Below, piece after piece: positions 1-5,311 of a DNA stretch of 5,311 nucleotides; position 1 is the first letter of the stretch; every line of letters begins with the position of its first letter. The stretch covers positions 1-5,311 of the forward strand of contig JABDQZ010000307.1 in the NCBI GenBank assembly GCA_013041975.1, given 5' to 3'. The position numbers and the translations under genes are program-made. The notes beneath the pieces are model-generated. The model had not been told where the DNA came from. It was given only the letters and a program-made list of their open reading frames with translations, and did no database searches. This DNA is from Gammaproteobacteria bacterium. Lineage in GTDB: Bacteria > Pseudomonadota > Gammaproteobacteria > Chromatiales > Chromatiaceae.

Positions 1-69
1 GAACAAAAACCACGGTATGGTGTTCAGGCATTAGGAAGGTGGTACGACGCTAAGTCTCGTAAACGGTAA
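1..69 (+). CDS. C-terminal fragment of an unidentified protein
   Basis: Frame 1 is open from the left edge for 22 codons and ends at TAA (67-69). The visible tail is basic and aromatic (it includes YGVQALGRWYDAKSRKR). The stop lies only six bases before a strong hairpin terminator, which is what the end of a real gene looks like, so I read this as the 3' end of a + strand gene that begins outside the window. The fragment is too short to recognise a family and I assign no function. It converges on the tRNA-Val gene. Confidence 0.55.
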   Translation, partial: EQKPRYGVQALGRWYDAKSRKR

Positions 70-75
70 ACAAAA

Positions 76-100
76 AAAATCCCCGATTTTCGGGGATTTT
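76..100. terminator. Rho-independent terminator, likely bidirectional
   Basis: A perfect 11-bp stem (76-86 paired with 90-100) has a TTT loop and a core of CCCCGA/TCGGGG. Read on the - strand it follows the tRNA-Val 3' end by a few bases and runs into eight consecutive Ts (complement of 72-79), a classic intrinsic terminator. Read on the + strand it follows the stop codon at 67-69 and ends in four Ts, so it can also stop the upstream gene. It separates two convergent transcription units. Confidence 0.85.
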
Positions 101-106
101 GTTAAT

Positions 107-183
107 TGGTAGGCGCGAGTGGATTCGAACCACCGACTTCCACCATGTCAAGGTGACACTCTAACCAACTGAGTTACGCGCCT
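107..183 (-). tRNA. tRNA-Val (anticodon GAC)
   Basis: The reverse complement folds into a full 77-nt cloverleaf. It has a perfect 7-bp acceptor stem (AGGCGCG with CGCGCCT), a D stem ACTC/GAGT, an anticodon stem TCACC/GGTGG, and loop TTGACAT carrying anticodon GAC (complement of 147-149). The T arm has loop TTCGAAT, the discriminator base is A, and CCA is encoded at 107-109. GAC decodes the valine codons GUC and GUU, and the anticodon arm closely resembles the enterobacterial tRNA-Val(GAC). The T and anticodon stems each contain one G-U wobble. It appears to be a single tRNA gene with its own promoter and terminator. Confidence 0.96.
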
Positions 184-202
184 AAAGTATTGAAGGACGC
201 GC

Positions 203-231
203 ATCTTACAATTTCGTCAGCTGCCATGCAA
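203..231 (-). promoter_or_regulatory. Sigma-70 promoter of tRNA-Val
   Basis: On the - strand a -35 TTGCAT (226-231) and a -10 TAAGAT (203-208) are separated by exactly 17 bases. The -10 box is followed by the GC-rich stretch GCGCGTCC, a discriminator typical of stringently controlled stable-RNA promoters. Transcription would start around position 196, giving a 5' leader of roughly a dozen bases before the mature tRNA end at 183. The assignment rests on spacing, position and discriminator; the -35 box matches consensus only in TTG. Confidence 0.6.
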
Positions 232-241
232 TACATGTGGG

Positions 242-361
242 CTATTTTTCGTTTCTTGCCGGGTTTTGTGCCCGGTTACGTGATTTAGAAAACAGGACGT
301 ACATCAGTGCTGAACCGGCCAGCATGAGAGCTATTGTGTTAACAAGAATCAGAAATTCCAT
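242..361 (-). CDS. Possible 39-aa single-span membrane protein
   Basis: This - strand ORF starts with ATG (complement of 359-361) and ends in TAG. The first ~24 residues (MEFLILVNTIALMLAGSALM onward) form one uninterrupted hydrophobic helix. A short, strongly basic polar tail follows (KSRNRAQNPARNEK). By the positive-inside rule this suggests an inner-membrane protein with its tail in the cytoplasm. The Shine-Dalgarno is weak (GAG seven bases upstream). It lies 88 bases downstream of the SIMPL gene on the same strand, with no clear terminator between, and ends just upstream of the tRNA promoter. No family is recognised. The amphiphilic layout makes it more credible than a random ORF, but its short length leaves real doubt. 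Confidence 0.4.
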   Translation of the reverse strand: MEFLILVNTIALMLAGSALMYVLFSKSRNRAQNPARNEK

Positions 362-449
362 GGCTAATCTCAATGAAAACTTCAATTGATCTTAGTTTAT
401 TAGAATAGTCTAATTGATTAAAGTTATTGAAATCAGGGTTTTTCTGGTT

Positions 450-1142
450 TTACTGCAATTCAATGGTTCCGGAGGCTGTGACGGTAACTTTTTGCGTCCC
501 GGCCTCAAAAGTTGGCGCTGCTACAGATTTGACTGAAGCACTACGCATACTTTCCATGGCCATCATGGGTCTTGGGTGATTGTTACTGGCAGAATGAATC
601 TGGATTTTTACAATTTTGTGCTTTTCGCTACCCAGTGTTTGTGAAATGGTTTTCGCCCTTTGGGAAAATTTCTGCAATGCCACCTGGGTGAGGTTTTCAG
701 TCAGTTCCTCGAGTTTGTCAGGGCTGACCTGGTAGTTTGATGACTGAACCTGCATTTTGGTTTGCAGTTGTTTCATCAATTCACTGATTTCTTCGGGATT
801 ACCGCTGCTTAGTGACAGACTCTGGGAAATTTGCCAGCCTTTTTGCTTGCCTTTTTCATACCAGGGGGATGTTTGATAGTTTCGGGTTTGGGACTTTATC
901 GTGTCTGATCGGGTCACTAGTTTAACAGCCCAGGCCATGGTTTTATTGATTTTATCGGAAAGCGTTTCGAGATCCCGGCCTTTTTCATGTGCACGCATCG
1001 TGATGACCAGAATATCGTTGCTGATTTCAGCCTGTGCCATAGCCGTGAACGTAATCTGGTTATAGGTCGGAGAGTTATCATGTGCTAGGGCAACTGAAAA
1101 TGCCGTCAGGGAGATGATGGCAATGAGCAAAATATTTTTCAT
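450..1142 (-). CDS. Exported SIMPL/DUF541 domain protein (YggE family)
   Basis: This 230-residue protein begins with a typical Sec signal peptide (MKNILLIAIISLTAFSVALA, likely cleaved before HDN). The mature protein should therefore be periplasmic. It has the SIMPL (DUF541) layout. A beta-rich N-terminal segment has alternating Glu/Ile residues (around 27-50). A helix follows (57-77), then a central strand pair with GWQISQSLSLSS (101-112) and paired helices (115-170). A closing strand ends VTVTASGTIELQ, a characteristic C-terminus. The family includes E. coli YggE, linked to oxidative-stress defence, but the biochemical activity is unknown. The ATG start is supported by AGG six bases upstream (complement of 1149-1151). 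The gene is divergent from the msh operon, and nothing in the sequence ties it functionally to pilus assembly. Confidence 0.88.
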   Translation of the reverse strand: MKNILLIAIISLTAFSVALAHDNSPTYNQITFTAMAQAEISNDILVITMRAHEKGRDLETLSDKINKTMAWAVKLVTRSDTIKSQTRNYQTSPWYEKGKQKGWQISQSLSLSSGNPEEISELMKQLQTKMQVQSSNYQVSPDKLEELTENLTQVALQKFSQRAKTISQTLGSEKHKIVKIQIHSASNNHPRPMMAMESMRSASVKSVAAPTFEAGTQKVTVTASGTIELQ

Positions 1143-1320
1143 GGTTAACCTGAATTTTTGGCTGGTTTTGATGGGAGTTTAATACATTTCGGCAATTGCA
1201 TGAAAAAATTGCTTTAAGTTACTGATAAAACTGGAAACCTATAGTTAAAGGCACTAGTATTGAAACAATTTGGTTTATTAATGCCAATAAATAATAAAAA
1301 TTAAACATGGGAGTAATGGG
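1143..1320. promoter_or_regulatory. Divergent intergenic region between SIMPL gene and mshI
   Basis: This AT-rich, non-coding stretch of 178 bases must hold the promoters for both the leftward SIMPL gene and the rightward msh operon. The best + strand -10 candidate is TATAGT (1240-1245), but no good -35 lies at the right distance. A second weak pair is TTGGTT near 1270 with TAATAA some 16 bases on. A perfect palindrome GCAATTGC (1192-1199) is followed by a second AATTGC (1207-1212), so GCAATT and AATTGC also form an inverted repeat that could be an operator or small hairpin. I cannot assign specific start sites with confidence. Confidence 0.35.
1309..1313 (+). promoter_or_regulatory. Ribosome binding site fixing the GTG start of mshI
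   Basis: GGGAG lies seven bases before the GTG at 1321. The nearby ATG at 1316-1318 is in another frame, so the GTG is the best-placed in-frame start for mshI. Confidence 0.7.
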
Positions 1321-2265
1321 GTGTCTTCCTTTTTCAAAAGGAAAAAATCTGTAAACCAGGCCGTAGGTGTTGCTTATGAGCCAGATGGTATTTCGCTGGC
1401 GCACGTAAGATTTGGAAGTGATGGGCTAAGCTTGCAGCATATCGGTTTTTATCCAGTCAAAGATCCGGCAGAACGCGGCAACGAACTGAAGAAATTAATC
1501 AGTGAGACGGGTTTGAAAGGTATGCCTGCGTATTTTGTCCTGGGATATGACCAATATGCTTTAATGCAGATTGAAGCACCTGAAGTGCCGCCTGAAGAGT
1601 TAAAAAGTGCAGTTCGCTGGCGTATCAAGGATCTTATTGATTACCACCTGGATGATGCTGAAATAGAAATCATTCACCTTCCGGTAAGTAAACGTGCTGG
1701 TGCTCCTAAATTGATGTATGTGCTGGCCTCACGAACTGTGTTTGTCAAAACCATTATTGATGATATGAGCGCTGCCGGCCTTGACCTGGTGGTTATTGAT
1801 GTGATGGAACTGGCGCTGCGCAATATGACATTTGCGGATGTTGAAGAGAACAGGGCAGGGGCTTTTTTGTACCTTTCTGAAAATTTCAACCTCATTGAGA
1901 TTTGTGAAAATGGCAGTTTGTGTCTGAGCAGGCATATTAATATGGACTTTAATCGCATTGATCCGGTAACCGGTGAGGGCAAAATGGAGATGATGGACAT
2001 GTTGTCTCTGGAAGTGCAGCGTTCGATGGATTATTACGAAAGCCAGTTTGCCAATGGTTCGGCAACCAAGATCAACATGGTCACACAAGTACCAATATCT
2101 GTATCGGAATTCATGGAAGTCGCCGACAGTTATCTGACAGCTCCGGTTAAACCGCTTGCGGCACTGGAAAAGATTCAGGGAATTGATCAATATGATAATC
2201 AATTGGTTGCAAGATGTTTGCCGCCAATTGGCGCGGCGCTCCGAGATTACGTATGGAAAACCTAG
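1321..2265 (+). CDS. mshI: MSHA biogenesis protein MshI (PilM-like)
   Basis: This 314-residue cytoplasmic protein has no signal peptide or membrane segment. It fits the MshI family, related to the actin-like PilM/GspL-type components of type IV pilus and type II secretion platforms. The first actin-like strand-loop-strand is at about residues 14-30 (AVGVAYEPDGISLAHV). A second subdomain boundary is visible around LDLVVIDVMELALRNM (about 155-170), and a second strand pair begins near AGAFLYLSENFNLIEI. Compared with PilM's DxGxxxxK phosphate loop, the Asp is replaced by Ala18 and the Lys by Ser25, so ATP binding may be weak or absent. It is the first gene of the visible operon, starts with GTG, and its end overlaps the next gene by 13 bases. 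By family analogy it sits on the cytoplasmic face and binds the N-terminus of the PilN-like protein encoded next. Confidence 0.88.
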   Translation: MSSFFKRKKSVNQAVGVAYEPDGISLAHVRFGSDGLSLQHIGFYPVKDPAERGNELKKLISETGLKGMPAYFVLGYDQYALMQIEAPEVPPEELKSAVRWRIKDLIDYHLDDAEIEIIHLPVSKRAGAPKLMYVLASRTVFVKTIIDDMSAAGLDLVVIDVMELALRNMTFADVEENRAGAFLYLSENFNLIEICENGSLCLSRHINMDFNRIDPVTGEGKMEMMDMLSLEVQRSMDYYESQFANGSATKINMVTQVPISVSEFMEVADSYLTAPVKPLAALEKIQGIDQYDNQLVARCLPPIGAALRDYVWKT

Positions 2266-2885
2266 TACAACAGATCAATTTTTATCAGCTTTCGCTTAAG
2301 CCGAAAAAGACATCATTCAGTGCAAAAACCATGCTGATGATGGCAGGTATTGCTGTCTTGGGTTTGGTTGCAATTTCAGCAATATCCATTTTTCAGACAA
2401 AAGATATTGAGGATGAGCTGCAGGCGCAGATGTCTGAAAAGAACAGCCTGAAGGATAGTCTTGAAGAAGCAAAAATTGCTTTAAAACCACGAGAAAAGAG
2501 CCATTTGCTCACAGCCAGAAAAAGTCGCATTGAAAATAACCTGAAAGATGCGCGGCGCCTGTCGGCAATCATAAGAAGTGAAACGGCTAAAAATAACAAA
2601 CTTTACTCCGATTATTTCAGAGGCCTGGCGCAAACAACGATTCAGGGACTCTGGCTGCAGCGAATCACCATCAGTGATGGTAGTAACGAGTTTGGCTTAT
2701 CAGGCAATACCTTAAAACCTGAGTTGGTGCCACGTTTATTACAGAAGCTTTCGGAGTTGTCAGTGTTCCAGGGAACAAGCTTTAACAAGGTGCTGTTCAA
2801 GCGTGATTTGGACGAGCCTGAAAATGGTATCAATTTCGAATTGACCACCAGTAAACTGGAAGAGGGTTCTGCCGATGCAGGATAA
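2253..2885 (+). CDS. PilN-like inner-membrane protein of the MSHA pilus (MshI2-type)
   Basis: This 210-residue bitopic protein has a short cytoplasmic N-terminus with the segment VQQINFYQLSLKPKK. That segment resembles the INLLP-type motif by which PilN docks onto PilM. One membrane helix follows at about 27-47, then a charged coiled coil (about 50-112). A C-terminal ferredoxin-like PilN domain starts near GLWLQRITI and includes LVPRLLQKLSELSVF. I chose the ATG at 2253, with GAG seven bases upstream, over an ATG 39 bases earlier. The earlier start would only add residues overlapping mshI and would bury the docking motif. It overlaps mshI by 13 bases and mshJ by 11, implying translational coupling. 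In some genomes this gene is annotated as a second MshI; I leave the symbol blank because naming varies. Confidence 0.85.
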   Translation: MENLVQQINFYQLSLKPKKTSFSAKTMLMMAGIAVLGLVAISAISIFQTKDIEDELQAQMSEKNSLKDSLEEAKIALKPREKSHLLTARKSRIENNLKDARRLSAIIRSETAKNNKLYSDYFRGLAQTTIQGLWLQRITISDGSNEFGLSGNTLKPELVPRLLQKLSELSVFQGTSFNKVLFKRDLDEPENGINFELTTSKLEEGSADAG

Positions 2886-3534
2886 AATCAAACGGCTTGC
2901 TGACAGGATTGATGCTCTAACGCTCAGAGAGCGGGTATTAATTTTTGCTGCGCTCCTGGTGGCTATGCATCAGGTGTGGGATTTTCTTTTCTGGACCCCG
3001 ATGGTTGAAAGGCAGGATGCACTACTCTCGCAGGAGCAAACACTGAACAAGGAAATGCTGCAGATGCAGATTGATCTCAAGCTGCTATCAGCCAAAGCCA
3101 GCGCTGACCCTGACAAACAGATCAAACAGAATATTGAAACCCTCGAAAAACAGCTCTCGACACTGAATACACAGATTCAGCAGGATTCTGCAGGAATAGT
3201 TTCTCCCGAACAGATGGCGCGTCTGCTTGAAGAAATGTTGTTATCCCAGAAGACATTGAAACTGCTGCACCTTGAAACACATGACTCTGTTGCCTTGATT
3301 AAACCCGAGAAAGAGAAGCTGCCATCCGTTAAATATCAAATTTATCGTCATGACTTTTCCATTGAATTTAGTGGAAGTTACCTGGCAACACTGCAATACC
3401 TTGAAACCCTGGAAAAACTTGGAACCCGTTTTTTCTGGGACGCCATCGAGTTTGGTGTGGAAGACTTTCCCGAAAACAAGGTGCGTTTAAAGCTCTACAC
3501 TCTGAGTCTTTCTGATGCATGGATTGGAGTATAA
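2875..3534 (+). CDS. mshJ: MSHA biogenesis protein MshJ (PilO/GspM-like)
   Basis: This 219-residue inner-membrane protein has a basic cytoplasmic N-terminus (MQDKIKRLADRIDALTLRER) and one membrane helix at about 20-40. A long heptad-rich coiled coil follows (about 44-105, rich in Leu, Gln and Lys). The C-terminal periplasmic domain includes YQIYRHDFSIEFSGSYLATL and LEKLGTRFFWDAIEF. This is the PilO/GspM plan: PilO-type proteins pair with PilN through the coiled coils and ferredoxin-like domains to form the alignment platform. A purine-rich AGAGGG lies eight bases before the ATG, inside the 3' end of the upstream gene. It overlaps that gene by 11 bases and is followed immediately by mshK. Length and position match MshJ. 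Confidence 0.88.
   Translation: MQDKIKRLADRIDALTLRERVLIFAALLVAMHQVWDFLFWTPMVERQDALLSQEQTLNKEMLQMQIDLKLLSAKASADPDKQIKQNIETLEKQLSTLNTQIQQDSAGIVSPEQMARLLEEMLLSQKTLKLLHLETHDSVALIKPEKEKLPSVKYQIYRHDFSIEFSGSYLATLQYLETLEKLGTRFFWDAIEFGVEDFPENKVRLKLYTLSLSDAWIGV
3524..3530 (+). promoter_or_regulatory. Ribosome binding site deciding the mshK start
   Basis: TTGGAGT at the end of mshJ places GGAG ten bases before the ATG at 3540. The alternative in-frame ATG at 3519 has no ribosome binding site at a suitable distance and would prepend MDWSIKN to a signal peptide. The 3540 start is therefore preferred. Confidence 0.6.
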
Positions 3535-3539
3535 AAAAT

Positions 3540-3905
3540 ATGCGCAATAGATTGCATCAATCGCTGTTAATAGCGGTTCTTTTGATACCGGGTGGATTAT
3601 CCGCCGAATTGAAGGATCCTACTCGTCCTGATGGTTTTAATTTGATCTCGGACGATTCAGTTGAAACCGGGAATCAGAATGAGCAGGCAGTCTTGCGGGC
3701 TATTTTTTATCATCCGGAGAAAGCTGGAGCTTTGATTAACGGACGACGCTATGCGGTTGGCGATAAGGTAGGCAACTCACGGATAATCGGCATATACGCA
3801 GAAAAAGTTGTATTAACCGGTGACACAGGCGAGATAACGTTAAAGCTTGTGCCATCAGTTGTTACGCGGCATGGTGAGACATCATCACCGGCAGGTAAGG
3901 AATAA
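3540..3905 (+). CDS. mshK: MSHA biogenesis protein MshK (PilP/GspC-like periplasmic linker)
   Basis: This 121-residue protein is read from the ATG at 3540. The N-terminus MRNRLHQSLLIAVLLIPGGL is a Sec signal peptide, probably cleaved after SA before ELKDPTRPDG. The mature protein opens with the DPTRP motif common to MshK-type proteins. A small beta-rich domain follows (about residues 48-105: LRAIFYHPEKAGALINGRRY, then YAVGDKVGNSRIIGIYAEKV), resembling the homology region of GspC and the periplasmic domain of PilP. In those families this domain contacts the N-terminal domains of the secretin, which fits the position directly before mshL. An ATG at 3519 would extend the protein by seven residues and overlap mshJ, but the ribosome binding site favours 3540. 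Only three bases separate its stop from the mshL start codon. Confidence 0.85.
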   Translation: MRNRLHQSLLIAVLLIPGGLSAELKDPTRPDGFNLISDDSVETGNQNEQAVLRAIFYHPEKAGALINGRRYAVGDKVGNSRIIGIYAEKVVLTGDTGEITLKLVPSVVTRHGETSSPAGKE

Positions 3906-3908
3906 CAT

Positions 3909-5311
3909 ATGAAAACAGTAAGCAGAAAATATTTTATCCTGGCCATGGTGCTGTCAGTGGCAGGCTGTCAGACACAACCTGCCAAACAGGGTACGGCGAT
4001 AGATGATATTCGAGAAGAGTTGAATAAAGGTATTGTGCAGAATGAAGCTCAGCCGGCTATGCTGCCACCGGCCGAAATTAGTGCCGCTCTCATGCCAAGC
4101 ATTGATTTGAATCTTGGTGGTACCGGAAAACCTGTGGATCGCTTTGATGTCAGGGTGAATAATGCTGAAGCCAGAGAGTTTTTCATGGGGTTGGTTGAAG
4201 GCACACCTTACAATATGGTGGTTCATCCAGATGTGACGGGTACCATTTCCCTGAATCTGAAGAATGTCACTATTCCTGGTGTGATGGAAACACTGCGTGA
4301 TGTCTATGGTTATGAGTTCAGTCAGAATGCCGCGGGTTTCCAGGTATTACCAGTCAGGTTGCAGTCAAGAATTTTTTATGTGAATTATCTGAACCTCAAG
4401 CGCAGCGGTAGTTCTGAAATGACTGTCAGTTCAGGGCAGATAACGCAAAGCAGTAGTGAATCGTCTGGTGATTCTTCGGATTCGACTTCGACAACAACCG
4501 AAAACCAGTCATCAGCAAAAGTATCCACTTCCAGTGAAGCTGATATCTGGTCAGAGATGAGTGCATCGTTACAAAGTATTATTGGGAATGGTGCAGGGCG
4601 TTCAATCACTCTGTCACCACAGTCCGGGATAGTGGTGGTACGAGCCATGCCTGCGGAACTCAGAGAAGTTGAAGGTTTTCTCAGGGCTATGCAGTCCAGT
4701 TTGCAAAGACAGGTGATTCTTGAAGCCAAGATTCTGGAAGTGGAGCTGAAGGATGGTTTCCAGTCCGGTATTAACTGGTCAAAAATAGCCAAGTCAGATG
4801 GCGGTGACAATTCTATAGGTATCGGCCAGACCGGTGGTGGATCTATTTTCGATGGCACTGGCTATAACCAGTCATTGGCAGGACAGGCTGGCAATATCAG
4901 CAATGATAATTTCAGTGCAATTGATGCTTTGGGGATTGCAGGTTTCGGTGGAGTATTCAGCGCGGCTATAAAACTGGCTGATTTCAATGCCTTTATAGAG
5001 CTTTTAAAAAGCCAGGGTAATGTTCAGGTGCTATCAAGTCCACGCGTAACCACCATGAACAACCAGAAAGCAATTATCAAGGTGGGTGAAGACGAATTTT
5101 TCGTCACCGATGTTTCCAGTGAGACAACTACAGGAACCGGTGGAACGACCAGTACACCAGATATCACGCTGACTCCTTTCTTTTCCGGTATCGCATTAGA
5201 TGTCACCCCGCAGATCGACCGCAATGGTACTGTGACATTACATATTCACCCTTCGGTCAGTGAAGTAACCGATCAGACAAAAAACCTGGTAATAGGTGGA
5301 CAGATCCAGAC
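3909..5311 (+). CDS. mshL: MSHA pilus secretin MshL (5' part, truncated by window edge)
   Basis: The frame is open for 467 codons from ATG 3909 to the window end with no stop. AAGGA sits seven bases before the ATG. The N-terminus MKTVSRKYFILAMVLSVAGC ends in a lipobox, so Cys20 should be lipidated and the protein outer-membrane anchored. An STN/secretin N-domain follows (about 78-138, FDVRVNNAEAREFFMGLVEG onward), then FYVNYLNL (156-163) beginning a second N-domain. That domain is split by a Ser/Thr-rich insert (166-209) and ends with LSPQSGIVVVRAMPAELREV. The secretin core begins near RQVILEAKILEVEL (267-280) and contains the signature VQVLSSPRVTTMNNQKAIIK (372-391) and TPFFSGIALDVTPQI (422-436). 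Family members run to roughly 550-580 residues, so about 100 are missing because of the window edge, not mutation. MshL forms the ring through which the MSHA pilus crosses the outer membrane. Confidence 0.95.
   Translation, partial: MKTVSRKYFILAMVLSVAGCQTQPAKQGTAIDDIREELNKGIVQNEAQPAMLPPAEISAALMPSIDLNLGGTGKPVDRFDVRVNNAEAREFFMGLVEGTPYNMVVHPDVTGTISLNLKNVTIPGVMETLRDVYGYEFSQNAAGFQVLPVRLQSRIFYVNYLNLKRSGSSEMTVSSGQITQSSSESSGDSSDSTSTTTENQSSAKVSTSSEADIWSEMSASLQSIIGNGAGRSITLSPQSGIVVVRAMPAELREVEGFLRAMQSSLQRQVILEAKILEVELKDGFQSGINWSKIAKSDGGDNSIGIGQTGGGSIFDGTGYNQSLAGQAGNISNDNFSAIDALGIAGFGGVFSAAIKLADFNAFIELLKSQGNVQVLSSPRVTTMNNQKAIIKVGEDEFFVTDVSSETTTGTGGTTSTPDITLTPFFSGIALDVTPQIDRNGTVTLHIHPSVSEVTDQTKNLVIGGQIQ
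4404..4535 (+). other. Ser/Thr-rich low-complexity segment inside MshL
   Basis: Codons 166-209 of mshL encode about 26 Ser or Thr residues out of 44, interspersed with Glu, Asp, Gln and Asn and lacking hydrophobic clusters. It should be a disordered, exposed loop. It interrupts a secretin N-domain between strand FYVNYLNL and the helix starting near ADIWSEM. Comparable loops are known in MshL-like secretins with this N-domain type, so it is probably a family trait of variable length. Confidence 0.75.

Noticed and set aside
107..183. tRNA gene as an attachment site of an integrated element
   Set aside because: No integrase, no duplicated tRNA 3' end and no mobile genes are visible in the window.
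259..275. CCGGG-TTTTGTG-CCCGG hairpin as a terminator
   Set aside because: The stem is only five base pairs and no T run follows on either strand. It lies inside the small ORF.
1219..1404. - strand ORF of 61 codons spanning the mshI promoter region
   Set aside because: It overlaps the mshI start and the divergent intergenic region, has no clear ribosome binding site, and its apparent hydrophobicity comes from AT-rich DNA.
1674..2202. Long antisense ORFs across mshI
   Set aside because: They lie wholly inside mshI on the opposite strand, lack ribosome binding sites and give compositions typical of reverse-frame shadows.
2214..2252. Upstream ATG extension of the PilN-like gene
   Set aside because: It would add 13 residues before the docking segment, within the mshI coding sequence, while the ATG at 2253 has a correctly spaced GAG.
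4385..4858. 157-codon antisense ORF within mshL
   Set aside because: mshL is clearly the real gene here (lipobox, N-domain, secretin signature). The antisense frame is Ser/Pro-rich because it mirrors Ser- and Gly-rich codons.
1..5311. CRISPR array, insertion sequence or defence system
   Set aside because: No regularly spaced direct repeats, transposase, terminal inverted repeats or defence-type domains were found. The content is a recognisable pilus operon and housekeeping genes.

Overview
This window is a chromosomal segment from a gammaproteobacterium with moderate GC. It carries the start of an MSHA-type (mannose-sensitive haemagglutinin) type IV pilus assembly operon, mshI - pilN-like gene - mshJ - mshK - mshL, on the + strand. 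The mshL reading frame runs off the right edge. The gene order, the secretin signature in the last gene and the PilM/PilN/PilO/PilP-like character of the four preceding proteins identify the locus. The genus cannot be named from this sequence. MSHA loci are best known from Vibrio, Shewanella, Aeromonas, Pseudoalteromonas and related gammaproteobacteria.

Layout: (1) 1-69 is the 3' end of an unidentified + strand gene. (2) 76-100 is a strong hairpin between that gene and a convergent tRNA; it can terminate transcription from both sides. (3) 107-183 is tRNA-Val(GAC) on the - strand with an encoded CCA and a recognisable promoter at 203-231. (4) 242-361 is a possible 39-residue single-span membrane protein on the - strand. 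(5) 450-1142 is an exported SIMPL/DUF541 (YggE-family) protein on the - strand. (6) 1143-1320 is an AT-rich divergent intergenic region. (7) 1321-5311 is the msh operon, with genes overlapping by 11-13 bases or separated by only a few bases.

How the genes work together: by family knowledge, MshI (PilM-like, cytoplasmic), the PilN-like protein and MshJ (PilO-like) form the inner-membrane alignment platform. MshK (PilP/GspC-like, periplasmic) links this platform to the outer-membrane secretin MshL, through which the pilus exits. The export ATPase, platform protein and pilins (mshE, mshG, mshA and others) would be expected downstream, outside this window.

I found no convincing undescribed system. 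The items most worth a second look are the small membrane ORF, the apparently degenerate nucleotide-binding motif of MshI, the Ser/Thr-rich insert in MshL, and the absence of mshH immediately upstream of mshI.
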